From NCBI RefSeq assembly GCF_010015445.1, contig NC_053127.1, forward strand, positions 9,937,776 to 10,001,775: a stretch of DNA of 64,000 bases. The letters are read 5' to 3'. Of the stretch, positions 13,073 through 25,712 are shown one piece after another. The translations under genes were made by a program, and so were the position numbers. The notes below the pieces were generated by a model. The model was not told where the DNA came from, ran no database searches, and was given only the letters and a program-made list of their open reading frames with translations. Numbering within the stretch: the first letter of the stretch is position 1; the number at the start of each line of letters is the position of its first letter. Source of the stretch: Perca fluviatilis (taxonomy: Eukaryota; Chordata; Actinopteri; Perciformes; Percidae).

Positions 13073-14378
13073 GAAGTGGGCTTGTATGAGGTACTTATCC
13101 AGGAACAGAAGCTGAGCATTGTACTGTTACTGTATGGACAGGCCTGGGCCACACAGCAAAACATTTTAGCCACCTAAAAAAATCTATATTAGTTTAAGTG
13201 TACACTATATTTAGAATATTTTCCCCGCTTTACCTTGCCTTGCCTATGTCCTTTTCTTTTGGCACTGCATTTTTGTTACCGTAGAACATCCTTATTCCTA
13301 CACCCGATCAGTCTGCCTCAGCAAAAGTTCTTCTGTATACTCTGGCTCATAAAGGCATACTATTCTCACCATAGTGAACAGCATTTCATCATCGCTGTCA
13401 TAATCACTCACTTTCATTTTCTTGTATTTGTTTATTCCATAAACTGCAGGGAGTCTGACCCAAACAGCTTATCTGCGGCATATTGCAGTGTGCTGCACAG
13501 TTGCGCTTCTGCGTAGGAATAGGGAAGCTCTATGTTTGAGAAAATGCATTGCCAAAGGAAAGGGCTGTCTGACGGCAATGTGAACAATGTTAACATATTC
13601 TAAATAAAGCATACACTTGAACTGATATTGATTTTTAGGTGTTGATTTTTTTGGTGGTCCTTTGTTTAGGCGTTTTCATTCGCTTTGTTTATTCCATCCA
13701 AATAACCCAATTATAAAAGCAGAAAGTTGTGGTTGTATGGGGGGGTTATGTGCTCGACTGTCCCTTGGCTCGGAGCAGTGACTTCCATGCTGGTTGTGTG
13801 GCAACCTCACGCTTATGCCTATGGTGTCATTTCTCACACATTTATTAACCTGAGCTGATTCTTTTCTTTTTTCATTCCATAGATGCATGAAAGGCAATAG
13901 CAACGTCATCATTATTTTGTATTCTACTACAGTAGAGTCTACTACAGAAAAATATTTCCGAGGATATTTGTGATTCAGTAGATGTGTGGCATGGGACTAG
14001 CCGAAAGACATTTGCACAAGATATCATCATCTGAGTATGCAGTCAACAACATTTGGGTATTACCTCCAAAAAATGTTGATCAAAGCCCATTTCTAGCCAA
14101 ATGAATTTGCCTTTGAAGTTAAAACCTTACACATAAACTTCAACAACTGTCTGTTTCTCAAATGAGCTGCGATCTTTTAATGATTTTCTTTTTGCAGAAA
14201 GGACCAGCATGAATGATTTTTCTTTGCATCCTTACCTGGCTTCTCCTGTACTTTACAAACCTCTATGCACTGGCAAATGGGGGCAATTAAATTAAGATGG
14301 GGCTTTGAATGCTAATCTCCCTTTCTGTTTTTTTCCCTCCCTGCTACCCTTCCCACCTATCCTCGTCCTCCAACACAG

Positions 14379-14396
14379 GAGCTGCACAGGAACCAG
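14379..14396 (+). CDS. cadm1: candidate 18-nt cassette microexon of cadm1 (between signal-peptide exon and Ig1)
   Basis: The sequence is GAGCTGCACAGGAACCAG. It is preceded by a pyrimidine tract of about 60 nt ending caacacag, with no AG between 14296 and the acceptor. It is followed by the consensus donor CAG|gtaagc. Both ends are phase 1. If exon 1 ends in a single G, as phase-1 CADM first exons usually do, the insert reads GAAQEP and runs into VVSQN of the exon at 38612 with no stop and no frame change. From memory, CADM2 and CADM3 have alternative insertions at this same place before the first Ig domain (CADM2 adds a short Ala-rich peptide), which makes the position plausible. A TGC lies about 35 nt upstream of the acceptor, which would suit SRRM4-type neuronal microexon regulation. 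No transcript evidence is available here. Confidence 0.6.
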
Positions 14397-14713
14397 GTAA
14401 GCCTTCCTCACGTCTCCTTTCCTTCTCCTTACCACATCCTCTCACCATGTTCCAGCTGTCCAGCTTCTGTCTCGTATCAAAACGTGTATTCTCTCTGTGT
14501 TTTGCATACGATTGATCCACAATCCCCCCCTCCCCCATTTCAGTTTTTCTCATGCTCTCACACCTTTAGATTTCTATCTGCCTCTCTTGCATTCTCCACA
14601 GCACATTTTTTCCAAATCTCATCTTGCTTCCATTGCTCCTGCCATCTTCAGTTGCTTACCAATGTTCTAAATAGTGCTAACTGTAGCATCCTTTTTAAAT
14701 TAATTAGATAGTG

Positions 14714-15166
14714 CAGGGTCTTCAACATTTTTTAAGCCAAGGACCCCTTAACTGAAAGACAGACAGAGCAGGGACTATTACTAATATTTTATGAAATTAA
14801 GTTGCATATTAAACAGAGCCTACAATAACATGTAGGGCAGCCCAAAGCCTTTATACATAAATTTTTAGTGCATAGAATACTAAGCTATTAAAATAATAAT
14901 TGTTAGCATGATTTTATGAATTATGTTTTAATGTTAAACATACATGTGGCACAGTGAAATAAAGGATTAACTGTATCTGTGGATGACTGGCTACCTTAGT
15001 GACTATCTTAGTAAGTAAGCCTATCATCAGTGGGGATTTTTATTTGCTAATAATATGTTGGATTCATGTTAAGACATTTACATTTTTGAAAAAACTTTAA
15101 ATAATTAACAATAATTTGGAGGCCCCCCTGCAGTGACTCTGAGGATCCCCCTATTGAAGATCTCTG
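14714..15166. mobile_element. hAT-like MITE
   Basis: The left end is CAGGGTCTTCAAC and the right end is TTGAAGATCTCTG, which are inverted repeats. The flanks agatagtg and agataata agree at six of eight bases, fitting an 8-bp hAT target duplication. It lies about 320 bp downstream of the candidate microexon. Confidence 0.7.
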
Positions 15167-16348
15167 AGATAATACCAAGACTAAACTCAATGATCTAAAT
15201 CTAAATTAAATCAGCAAAATATATCTTTAACAGTAGCTTAATAATGATCCAAACAAACTGAAATGAACCACTGAGAAAAGGAGCAATTCAGGAAAACAGG
15301 AAGACTTCTTACAGTGAAAATTTGTAATGAAGGCCAATCTCTAATACAAGCAAGTTTCGCATTAAAGGCCTGCTTCTTTTTGCCGTGGAGGTAAATAAAT
15401 GCCATGGCTGCATTTTTTATAATTTATGGTGAATGACATTTGGAATGATAAAAATGAGAATTGTATTTTAAAAACACATTGTTCCCTTGTCAGAATGTTC
15501 TTCAATAGCTACGCTTACAAAAAAACAACACAATTGTATGCTGTAAATCAAGTCATGCTGCCTCTCTAGTTGCCTTCGCTCCCCCTCTCCCCTTGCTCTC
15601 CCCTACCAAGCCGCTTAATCCAATTAGCAGTGCCAGCGACAGTTATTTATATGTACATGAATTAGAATTGAACAGTAAGAGATCGTCCCCTGGGGCCGAT
15701 TGGACGGAGCCCAGTCCTTCACAGGTCTGTTCTCGGTCACGAACCGATGCTGCTGCCACCAAGCAGTGGTGGTCTCTGCAGCTGAGTGCCAACCAAACAG
15801 CAGCAGAAACTCACACCAACATGCACTGCCAATGACAATCATCATCTCATCTGACTTTAATGGGAAAACCAAATCAGTGCCCACTTTCTATCCTCAGTAG
15901 TGAAATAATTAGAAAATATTGTTTCATCTTCTCAGTCTTACCGTTAAGACTAAAGACCTATTTGACTTGTTCAAATTAGGACACTCTAATAAGCTGTCTT
16001 CTCAGTGTTCAGGTTCATCTTAGATCTGTCTTCCGGTTGCATTCCATCGCGTTGGACTGTAACAGTAGATGTGCCAAATGAGTATGTAGGCCTACTGTTA
16101 GCTGCCAAATATGGCTCTCTTACCCTTTTGGACTATTTGCCAACTATTGCAGTTCAGAGGGCTAGGAATGTCACAATATTGGCAGCATAATCCTTTTTAA
16201 AGGTTTTAAATACGATATGTTTGAAATATTTAGAAAATGTCAAAAGATGGATTCATTATTGATGCCCTTTTTTAGTCCAGTCAGCAGATGTTAATGTTTG
16301 CAGTTGTTTGTCACTTGCGAAATTCTTTCCTTAAATTTAATTCTGAGG

Positions 16349-17114
16349 GTGGCCGGTGAGATCGGTTGGTAGAACGAGTGCACATATATAGAGGTTTATT
16401 CCTCAGTGCAGACGGTCCAGGGTTTGAGTCCGACCTGTGACAGTTTTCCTGCATGTCTTCTAGGGCTGCACGATTATGGCCAAAATGATAATCACGATTA
16501 TTTTGATCAATATTGAGATCACGATTAATTATCACGATTATTTGTTGATTTTAACCAAAACAAATTTTATTGTCACATAGGCTAAATATAACTGCTTTTA
16601 CATCCATATTGTGCTAAAGCTATGAGCTAAAAGACACAAACTAGCACTGGTCATTGCTGTTGTCTGAAAAACAAAACAGATGGGACAAAACGTTGCGTTT
16701 ACTGGTAAACTCGTAAACATTGTGACTGGCTTATGATGACCGACTGCTACCTGTTGTGGAATTTTCCTCACATTACTCTGTCCTCTGTGACTGTCTACAT
16801 CTAGAAACTAAGCTGCGCGGTGCAGGGAACAACTCTGATTGGCTCATGGAGGTACGTGATCAGACAGTGGGTTATGGAGCGCTAGATTGGCTTTGCAAAA
16901 ACTTTGGTAAGGAGCGTTCTATGAACGTAATGACGCATTTTAAATATCGCTCGGTCACGTAAATTTGATCGTGGGAAGTCAAAATCGTGATCGTGATTAA
17001 AATTCAATTAATTGTGCAGCCCTAATGTCTTCCCCCTCTCTCTCCCCTTTCATGTCTGAGCTGTCCTATCATTAAAGGCGGAAATGCCCTTAAAAAATCT
17101 TAAAAAAACAAACG
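16349..17114 (+). mobile_element. tRNA-derived SINE interrupted by a hAT element
   Basis: The tRNA-like head has an A-box-like ggttggtagaac and a B-box-like gggtttgagtcc. The body resumes at 17033 with ccccctctctctcccctttc and ends in an A-rich tail. Exact 11-bp duplications (TAATTCTGAGG) flank it at 16338-16348 and 17115-17125. The interruption at 16461-17024 is a separate transposon. A related head lies at 48824. Confidence 0.85.
16461..17024. mobile_element. hAT-like non-autonomous element nested in SINE
   Basis: The ends TAGGGCTGCACGAT and GTGCAGCCCTA are inverted repeats. Exact 8-bp target duplications (ATGTCTTC) lie at 16453-16460 and 17025-17032. The interior has repeated aatcacgatta motifs. 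Its 564 bp include no transposase. Confidence 0.92.
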
Positions 17115-17752
17115 TAATTCTGAGGCAATTAAAGAACTGAATAAAAGTTCCAGACAGCTCATTTTGGCCTAAATACAAATCAACCCTAGGATTGCATTAG
17201 GGTTTGGATTCATCTTCATTTATTAAAATTTTTCTTGTTTGTTTTCGAAGTGTACAATACATACAACTGAAAATACTAAAGAATATATGCAACACGATAG
17301 CTACCACATGTAACAAAATGAAAGTTAAAAACAACAAAAATGCAATATTTCCAAGGTCTGTACAGTATTTACTTTGTGATTGTGTAGCCAAAGCCAGTCT
17401 GGCATCACATGTGATGAGCTCCAGACCTTCAATCATCTATGACGTGGAATCGAATGAAAGTGTGTAAAATCAAAGTACAGGAGTAAACCAGAGCGAGCAA
17501 AAATGTGTCTTGTTTACAGTTCAAGGTCACAGTGCTTCCTTACTTGACCTACCACAACAGACAAGACTTCTCTCCTCCTGCGTGGGTGACTCATGATTTT
17601 GCTCTGTATGCCAATCAGTAGAATGGAAGACATGGGAGGAGGGTGGTGGGCTGAGGGACACAGCAGTTAAACACAAGGAGTCTTATCCTTGTGTGCACAG
17701 AGAGGGGCTCTTTATACACATACACACTTTTATGCATTTATGTGTGTGCATT

Positions 17753-17758
<6 letters not shown>

Positions 17759-17817
<59 letters not shown>
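17759..17817. repeat. (CA)n microsatellite
   Basis: A perfect CA run of about 58 bp, preceded by looser CA/TG-rich sequence from about 17690. It is likely to be length-polymorphic. Confidence 0.97.
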
Positions 17818-17824
<7 letters not shown>

Positions 17825-18129
17825 GCCCAGATTAATGACTAAATCAATCACACGCATACAGTGTTTGCTTGTCATCCTGTATGCGTTTCTTTTTTTTATA
17901 ACACAGGTTCAATTTCCCAAGCTACTAAAGCTCTATCCGTGTTTCCTCTGAATATGTATTCAACAAGGTCATCTCTCACTGCACCAAGAAACATTTCCCA
18001 ACCACAGGATGTCTTTGCTATTGCAATGTCAATAGTCCCCAGTCCAATACATTGCAATCGACGTTTGTCAATACACCAGCATGCTTAGAGCTACACTGTA
18101 AGCTGAGGATGCAGCTCATTCATTAGATA

Positions 18130-18862
18130 AGACCTTGGTTAGACACCCAAACCGGGACAGAGTCATTATTAAGACCAGAGTGCATCGAGGCCGAGACAAG
18201 ACCAAGACTTTGAGGAGTTGAGACCGAGACAAGACCAAAGACCAAGGCAGGGCGAGACTGAATCAAGACCAGACCAAAGCAACTGAAAATACGGTATATA
18301 CACAACTAGCTATATGTACAGCTAATATTCGCTAAATCCCTTTGGGTGAGGAGGTGGAGAGATTTCTGGAGAGTTTTGGAACAGAGGCAGGTGGTCCCAG
18401 CTGTGTCGGTTAGCGTTACATTGCAGAATGTACACACTGCTGTGTTAATTTTATTTTTTCAAATAAACTCTTTAAAAAATATAATAAATGTAATGTTATT
18501 ACCGACGATCTGGCTGACATCTCCCAGACAGCCAGAGCTTCTTCTCACCTACATTCACTTTGGGAATGCGTGTTAAGGGGGGGGCGGGGAACGGGGGGTT
18601 AACAGTAACACATTTCAAACTAGAAATGAGTCAAGTTATTGGTTGCATTTGAAGCAGGAAGTTTTGCATCCAATCGCAGTAATGATGTTAACACATAAAT
18701 CAGATGATACACAGGCAATGTAGTGATATCCCAGAAGATGTGATCTCAACCGGTCTTGAAATAAAATCCTGAGTCCTCTTCATTCGAGACCGAGACCTTC
18801 AAAAAGTGGTCTTGAACCGGTGTCAAGACCAACACCGGTCTTGAGTACTACAACACTGATAG
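18130..18862. mobile_element. degenerate DNA element rich in GACCGAGAC motifs
   Basis: Repeated gagaccgagacaagaccaa units occur near the left, and the right end reads ggtcttgagtactacaacactg. I recognise the right end from a common fish DNA transposon. The left end is eroded, so the boundary is approximate. A short gatagata run follows. Confidence 0.55.
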
Positions 18863-18885
18863 ATAGATAGATAAATAAATACTAT

Positions 18886-19539
18886 TTAACCCTCATCCTG
18901 CCAACATATTTAACATAGGAGGACCACTGGGGTCTCTGGTGGACCCCAAGAATAAACTACTGTCAGAAACATCCATCATAGCAAAATGTTGACTTATGTC
19001 TTCTCAATACATTGTGAGTTATGTAATTACTGTCATCTGAAGCAAAACCCAAACTGATTATTTTTATTTTAGGAAAGTGAGTCAATTTCCATATTGTGTA
19101 AAATGAAAATATATACTTTTCTGTAATACAAATTGCAGCTTTTATCCCAAGTTGAATCCACACATTAGTACATAAAAGCTTATTTACCAACCTGTGATTC
19201 TGGAATCATTTAGTTTTCACTCATTTCAAATAAATGTTATTTGTGATATACTTATTTGGTGAAACCAACCAGAGACCCATGGCAAACATAAACTCAATAA
19301 TAAATAGTTCCATCTATTAAAACTGCAGAGGCAGAATTGGGTGCTTTTGACTGGTACCATTGGCATTTTTAAAAAGCACAAATTAAAACAGAAACAGAAA
19401 ACAATGATATGAAGTCATTAAGTACAAATTTATCAGTCAATGAACAATTGGAATGATTGAATAAAGCACCTGCGAGATATGACTTAAAGTATACCTCTGG
19501 GGGGTTTGCTGGTAGCCCAGTCAATAGGATAAGGGTTAA
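18886..19539. mobile_element. TTAA-flanked MITE (654 bp)
   Basis: It begins ttaaccctcatcctgcc and ends aggataagggttaa, so TTAA is present at both ends with inverted-repeat termini. The TTAA target points to a piggyBac- or Kolobok-type mobiliser. A deleted relative is at 1013. Confidence 0.85.
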
Positions 19540-21639
19540 ACAAGTATTGTCATTTTAACTACTAAAGACAAAACTAATCAAAGTCAAACATTTAATTTGG
19601 AAAAGCAAAAATGTGTCAATCTAAACTTTGAACTATGGATTCTACCACTGCCTCTTTATTATGACAGGAGGAAGGGAGTGAAGACAATTTATAAAATCTA
19701 GAAGACGAGGAAACCAAATGCTATAAAAACAAATACAATCAAAATGACATTTTACAGGGAGCAGAGAGGTCCCTGCTCTTGTCAGTAATGAGGATGCCCA
19801 CTGAGCTCAGTAAAAGAGCTTTCATGTGGTCATGCTCCATCTGCTCGGAGTAAACTACAGAGACAAAGTTGTAGGGCATTACGAGGGTGTAAAAGGGCTT
19901 TAATGTAAATTTGTATTTATTTGTTGATAAATGTCATTCTTAAAAGATTAGGCTGGCGTTGTTTACATCTTATTTCTTATTTTCAACAAATCCCATTAAA
20001 GGACAAAAACAGCGCATTAGTCAGTCTCTCAGCACTTTCCATCTTCATAATGCCGACAAGATATAATAACAGTGCATGTTTAAAGTCAATATCTTTGACA
20101 TTTCAAGATAAACAAACGTCTGTTATGCTGCTCTATTACCACCTGATGAGACAAACTCGTGATTAAACTTGAAATGAATTAAACAATCGTGACCTCATCA
20201 CTGATACTAGAGGAACTGTGGACACAAGCTGCTGTGAACCTACTAAATGTATAATGTACATGTAAGTAGAATGTGCAATGCTTATAACAAAATAAGTAAA
20301 TAAGAGAAAGTGTGCAGATTTGTGTGTGTCAAGTAAAAGGGGAAAATTATTATGTTTAGAATAAATCAGGTTATGGGGTATTTAATAATAGTTTTTGAAC
20401 TTCAGCTTGATATTTACAGTATGGGGTAGTATAAAATATTCATTTTTTGATTAGCAAACTTAATAATACATAATTTGCAAACAGAGGGTTGCATGCAGTC
20501 ATTTTATAATGATTCAATTATTTGTCCAAATTAAATCATCACAACATAATAAACAACTGTGTGCAGTTCTGACTTGACAGTTTAGTCTAGTTTAGTCAAT
20601 GTAGTTATCCAACAGCCAATCAACTTGCAGCAGTACACTGCAAAACTATCCATCTTATGCAGTCATATCTGTCTACAAGTGAGTCCAAACAACTTTGCTT
20701 TCATACGAATGGAAAAAATGCCAGTTGTGGTGCCATAAGAGCGTTTCAGTGTATTTCCAAAAGAAGTCAACTTCTTAGCCTTTTAGCCTCTTTTTGCTCT
20801 CTGTTTTAGTATCTTCCTGTAGTGATGAATCTGGTCTTCGTGCTCTAATTGACCATGCTGGTAGATTATTAAAGCACTGTTCCAAAGCTCTGGCCTTATT
20901 GTAAATTCCTAAGTGGACATTTAATAAATAAAAGCCCTAAGCCTCTTCCATTGGACGGTATTCTTACTTGTTGTACTACGTATATGCCACAGCTCCTTTT
21001 GATTAGCATATAATTATTATAAACAACACATTTTTTATCAGCAATAGCTGATGCCACATGAAGTTCAAAAACCTCTGTGACTCTCAGTTACAGCTTGCAG
21101 TGTAAACCAACACTGAGTTTAGTCAACATGCATAACAGTGTCTAAATAAGTGTTTTTGAGAATACATGTTTGCAGAAGAGCAACAAGCCCACTGACATGT
21201 TTCCCTCCGTCATTAATGTTGTCTCCTGAGATTGCCAAATGTCATTTTTCATTGTTGATTGCTTGCCAATCTGTCCTGAAGTATGTCAAACAACTGCTCA
21301 GCTGTGGTACCATCAGTGTCATTTTTCTGACTTAAATTTCTCTTTGTTACAGTATGTTCATTTTCATATTCATTATATACACAAAGATACTGTCATGTTC
21401 TTTCTTGCTAACACAATGCTGAATAGCGCTGTATTATTTGGCTGTAAACCACTACTGTATTTTTAAGCGGAGCTGCCAAAACGTCCCAACAAAACAACAC
21501 ATGCCACTAATGCTGCTTCTCTGTATGGTTGGGAAACCTGCCCTGAGCCATGCCATCAGCAACTGCAATCAGAGCCATGATGGATGCAAGGCATGAGTGG
21601 TTTTCCCAATAACAGGCTGGATGAGCTGAAGGCTTGCTA

Positions 21640-21900
21640 CACAGGTCTTTTTTTTTTATAGCTTACTATCACATACTACAAATTTGCTTTAAGGGGCTTT
21701 ACAATCCGTCCAGCATACGACACCCCCTGTCCTTAGACGTTTGCTTCAGATAAAGAAAAACTCCCTCCAAAAAAAAAAAAACTATAATGGGGGAAAAGAA
21801 ATGGAAGAAACCTCAGGAAGAGCAACTGAGGAGGGATCCCTCTCCCAGAATGGACAGACATGTAAATGATGTGTGTACAGAATAGCCAACAGAATAAAAT
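21640..21900. repeat. dispersed fish repeat fragment (possible LINE 3' region)
   Basis: The phrases ggggctttacaatccgtcc, cctcaggaagagcaactgag and gagggatccctctcccagaa resemble a widespread fish repeat that I associate, weakly, with LINE 3' ends. Ends are not defined. Confidence 0.45.
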
Positions 21901-23814
21901 GGCAGTATAGACGATCCAAATGATACAAATTAGACAAAATGGATATGGGACAATGTCAGCAGCTTCCAGGTGTCACCAAACCCCTAGAGCATGAGCCACA
22001 CAATCTCCTCTCCACATCCTTCTGCTAGTTTACAGAAAGCATCTGTTGCCTGTAGCTCTTCATATGTTTTGCTTCTTCTTTATTCCTTCACACTGATCCA
22101 CTGACAGAAAAGCACTAAATAATACTGCCATCATGTTACGTAGAACATATTTGAGTAACAAATATCACATCATTTTTATGCAGCTGCTTCACAAATAAGC
22201 CTTGATGTGCTTTGCCAGTGAAAAGCTTTTAATTTGTAGCAGCAGCAGGAAATGTGCAGTACAGCATTAGCAGTATCCAAAATACAGCTGTAGGGGAGCG
22301 GATCAGAAAAGAGAGAGGCTGCAGTGCACTGTGTTAGATGAAAAGTACTGTAAGAAAAGAAAAAAAAAAACGTGGGAGTGGAACAGAACTTCAAACCACA
22401 CAAACTTGTGTTTTATACGGGAGCTACAAAAGAGAGCAGACAGAATGAAAAATGTCTGTGGACTGTTGACTAAACCCAGCCTCAAAATCCCTCCTCTCTT
22501 CTTACGATATACACTGTACCACTGCTACTCTATGGCTGTGTCCCAAATTCTGGGCATGGAGTCTACTTGAAAATATTTTTTGTCCATTGAATTTCTCATA
22601 TTAGTCAGATTGGTGAAGCCAGTTTGTCGGCCTGCTACAAGCTTCGGATCAGTGCTTCATTAGTGCTGAAACACCGCTGACCTCTCCAGTCTGGTGTGGA
22701 TTTGAGGCACAGTCAGGCTACAAAAGGGTGCCCCCCCCAGTCAAATTCCATTTATATCTCCAAGAGGGTGCCTTCAAACAGACAACAAAGTGCTAATCCA
22801 ACTAGTAAACTCAGTGTCTATGTACTGTATCACGGTAATGATAAAAGCATCAATATAACTTCCATTTATCTGCACTAAACTTCATTAATAAACATATCCA
22901 AGCTGCTAACAAGGTAAAAAAGGGAGGGTAACTGTTAACAACATAAATAGTGTTTAATAGCAAATAAAGATGAATGTAAAAATACAATTAATCAATTGGA
23001 GTTCATTTTCAATTGACTGAAAAGAAAAAAAAAAAAATCCAACTTTTTTCTTTTTCAATCCATCTGAATTATTTAACTCGCTGTGTGATTTGTTTGTGCG
23101 TTCAGTTGTATCTTCGAGTACTCACATAGCCTATTAGTCATATTTTTGCTTCACACAGATTAATAGCGGGGGCTGGTTGTTTGACAGATTGCATTGCTGT
23201 GCATTCTTCGAGCTCTTTCTTAGACAGACACCTTCGTCATCAGTTGTTTGTCACTTGTCGTGGCCCCTGAGGAGTAAGCCTGCTTTGCCCTGCGTGTGTC
23301 AGGAGATGATGGCGAGATATCCCCTTTTCTGCTTTCTCACGCTGTTCTGCAGCTGCCTGACTCAACATAATATCCACACGACTTGCTTACACATTTAAAA
23401 TGGTTGAGTCAGTAGCCGTACAAGATGTTTTCCACCTGCACCTGTGATTTTTCTCCAGTTTGAGCATCCTCCAACAAACATTGTGTTCACGCGTCAAAGA
23501 AGAAAATGCTGCACATTCTGCTGTGAAAATATCTTGCATACTCATAGTACATGACTTTATTCCAGTTCTGGAAGTTAGAGCCAGACGTGCACGGCTTGTT
23601 TAGTTGCTATCTTTGATACTCCAGCCCCATTTCTAATAAAGTAATAAAGTGTTTGGACTCCTTTCAGATTTTATAATCTGTCAGAAACGTAACTGGCTGT
23701 TAAGCTAAATGATCTTGCTGAAATCCACTGTCCGAAGAATTGACTAATTCAATCAAACAAACTGTATTATTTTATTATCTGAAGGTAAAAGCAGTAATTT
23801 GATCTCCAACAGGT

Positions 23815-24117
23815 AGCATTCCGGGATGAGAGAAAAACATGCTCTGGTTTATTGGCATTTCTTTAAACCAATCACAATCGTCATGGGCGGAGCTAAACTC
23901 CGCACCGAGCCGCTGCAAAATAGTTGTGCGAGAAAAAACTCAGATTGGACAGATAGTCTAGCTAGCTGTCTGGACTTACCCTGCAGAGATCTAATCCAAT
24001 TCTAATTTAAAATTCCAACACAAAGAAAGCGGAAGGAAACAGAGAAGACATTCATCCGGCGGAATTTCCTGCGGCACTGGAGCAATCCCAGAAGTGGAAT
24101 GTCAAGGATATAGACTA
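23815..24117 (+). mobile_element. TAGTCT-ended MITE, 5'-truncated copy
   Basis: It starts inside the family at gcattccgggatgag and runs to the conserved terminus tatagacta. It is otherwise collinear with 6386-6768, including cagattggacagatagtcta. Confidence 0.8.
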
Positions 24118-25712
24118 CCTTACTACCTACTTTGCTCCCGTCATAATTACTACCGCCACTAGAGGGCACTGCCTATATAAACGTAAATGTGCGTCGAAAT
24201 TGCTGCTTGAACAAACGACTTCTGGGGTCATTTTTTGGGCAAGGACAGTCTCCATTTGAATTGTGGTACTGGCAGTCTTCTTCATTAATGTGAACTATGC
24301 AGCCTTAAGACAAATACAACACTTGCATAGATGAAACAGGTTGCAACTTAACTAAATCAAAAATGATATATATAAACTGTGCTTACCAGAAAAATGACAG
24401 CATTCACTTTTGTGAGCACAATAATTGTAATCAATAATTAATTGGGAAAAATGGCCAAAGCTACAAAATAACTTCCAAGTTGTAATAAACGGGAATGGTC
24501 CTTTAAACGTGCCCCAGTCTTTGTTTTTGTATTGCTTTATATTCAGGACACATTGATGCTTAAAGGAGACACTAATGAATCTTGATATGGTAGAGATATG
24601 GCAGACAGATGCTGCAGTGCCTTCTACCTCCCTCCCCTATTCTTTAATTCTCTCTCTCCTTCGCTGCCCTATTCCACCCCGGTGAAGGCTCTCCGCTCAC
24701 TTTTGTTTATCAGGCAGGGGATATAGAAGCACCTCCGCCTCCCCCCTTCCCAACACTCTCCCGCTCTGTCTTTCTTCCCTGAAAGATATTTCCAAATGAG
24801 TGAGCCCAGAACCCAGCTGCCTCTCTGACGCATTAATCACTTGGCTGCCACCCCCTTCACTCCTACATGCGCATACACACTGGGTTCACACACACAAACA
24901 CACACACGCACACACACACTCTCACTCACGGGTTAACCTGGTTTGACCCACACAAGTAAAGGCATGTTCGGCCACTGTGTAATATAAACGCATGTCAACG
25001 CACACGACTTGAGCAGGTAGAGAGAGAACACCGCAGGATGATGCACACATACACAAAGCATCCGCCCACCACTCAAGTGATCTTGACTCTACACTACACC
25101 AACTCCCTCTCTCTCCACCCAGCCATGGCTCCCACATGACCCTCCATTTTCCTCATCATTAGCGACACCAACCAGCAGCCGCATTCCATCCGTCCATCCC
25201 TCCCCCTTACCCTCTCTGCCTCCCTCGCCGCATCTCTGTTTACTTCTTCGATTTCTTTATTTGAATCCGGCAGAATACCTCCCCGCTGTCTCCTCCTGAG
25301 CAAAGAGGGGCATAAAAGGCGGGAGAAAGTGAGGCAGAATAGGGGAAGAGAAGGGAGGAAAGCCTGCTTTAGATGTTAATTTGTAGGAAATCATATGTAA
25401 AGTGATGCACCTGGTTTATGTAACTACCCCGTAGGAGATGAGTGGAGGATGTTACACATCCTGACAGTGAAACCGCTTGATGAGGCTGCAGTCATGAATG
25501 TCATGAACTCATCAAGCTCATGTAGGCTAATGCAGTTTGTAGCGATATGATTATTTTTGGACTAATGAGATTAACTTTCAGAAACACTTACAGCTGCACT
25601 AATGAATATATATATATATATTATTATATCAGCTGCTGCTCCCCTCAGCTCAATGGCAGTTTTAGGCGTGTTTTAGCTCAATGCTGTAGTTATCCAACCT
25701 GCAAACATTGCT

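Larger units (their letters stand above)
1..14378 (+). other. cadm1: cadm1 intron 1, 5' part present in window
   Basis: This is non-coding, AT-rich sequence upstream of the candidate microexon. It carries scattered repeats listed separately: a TTAA-type fragment at 1013, a dispersed repeat at 3340, MITEs at 6386, 11340 and 12586, simple repeats at 5280, 7323 and 9270, and a tRNA-like patch at 9840. I saw no convincing exon. The longest reading frames (about 110-160 codons) have no recognisable domain and overlap homopolymers or repeats. Stretches without a repeat call (about 1300-3300, 3600-6380, 7500-9240, 10200-11330) show nothing I can name. Intronic placement assumes the three downstream exons and the microexon belong to one gene whose first exon lies before position 1. 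Confidence 0.7.
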
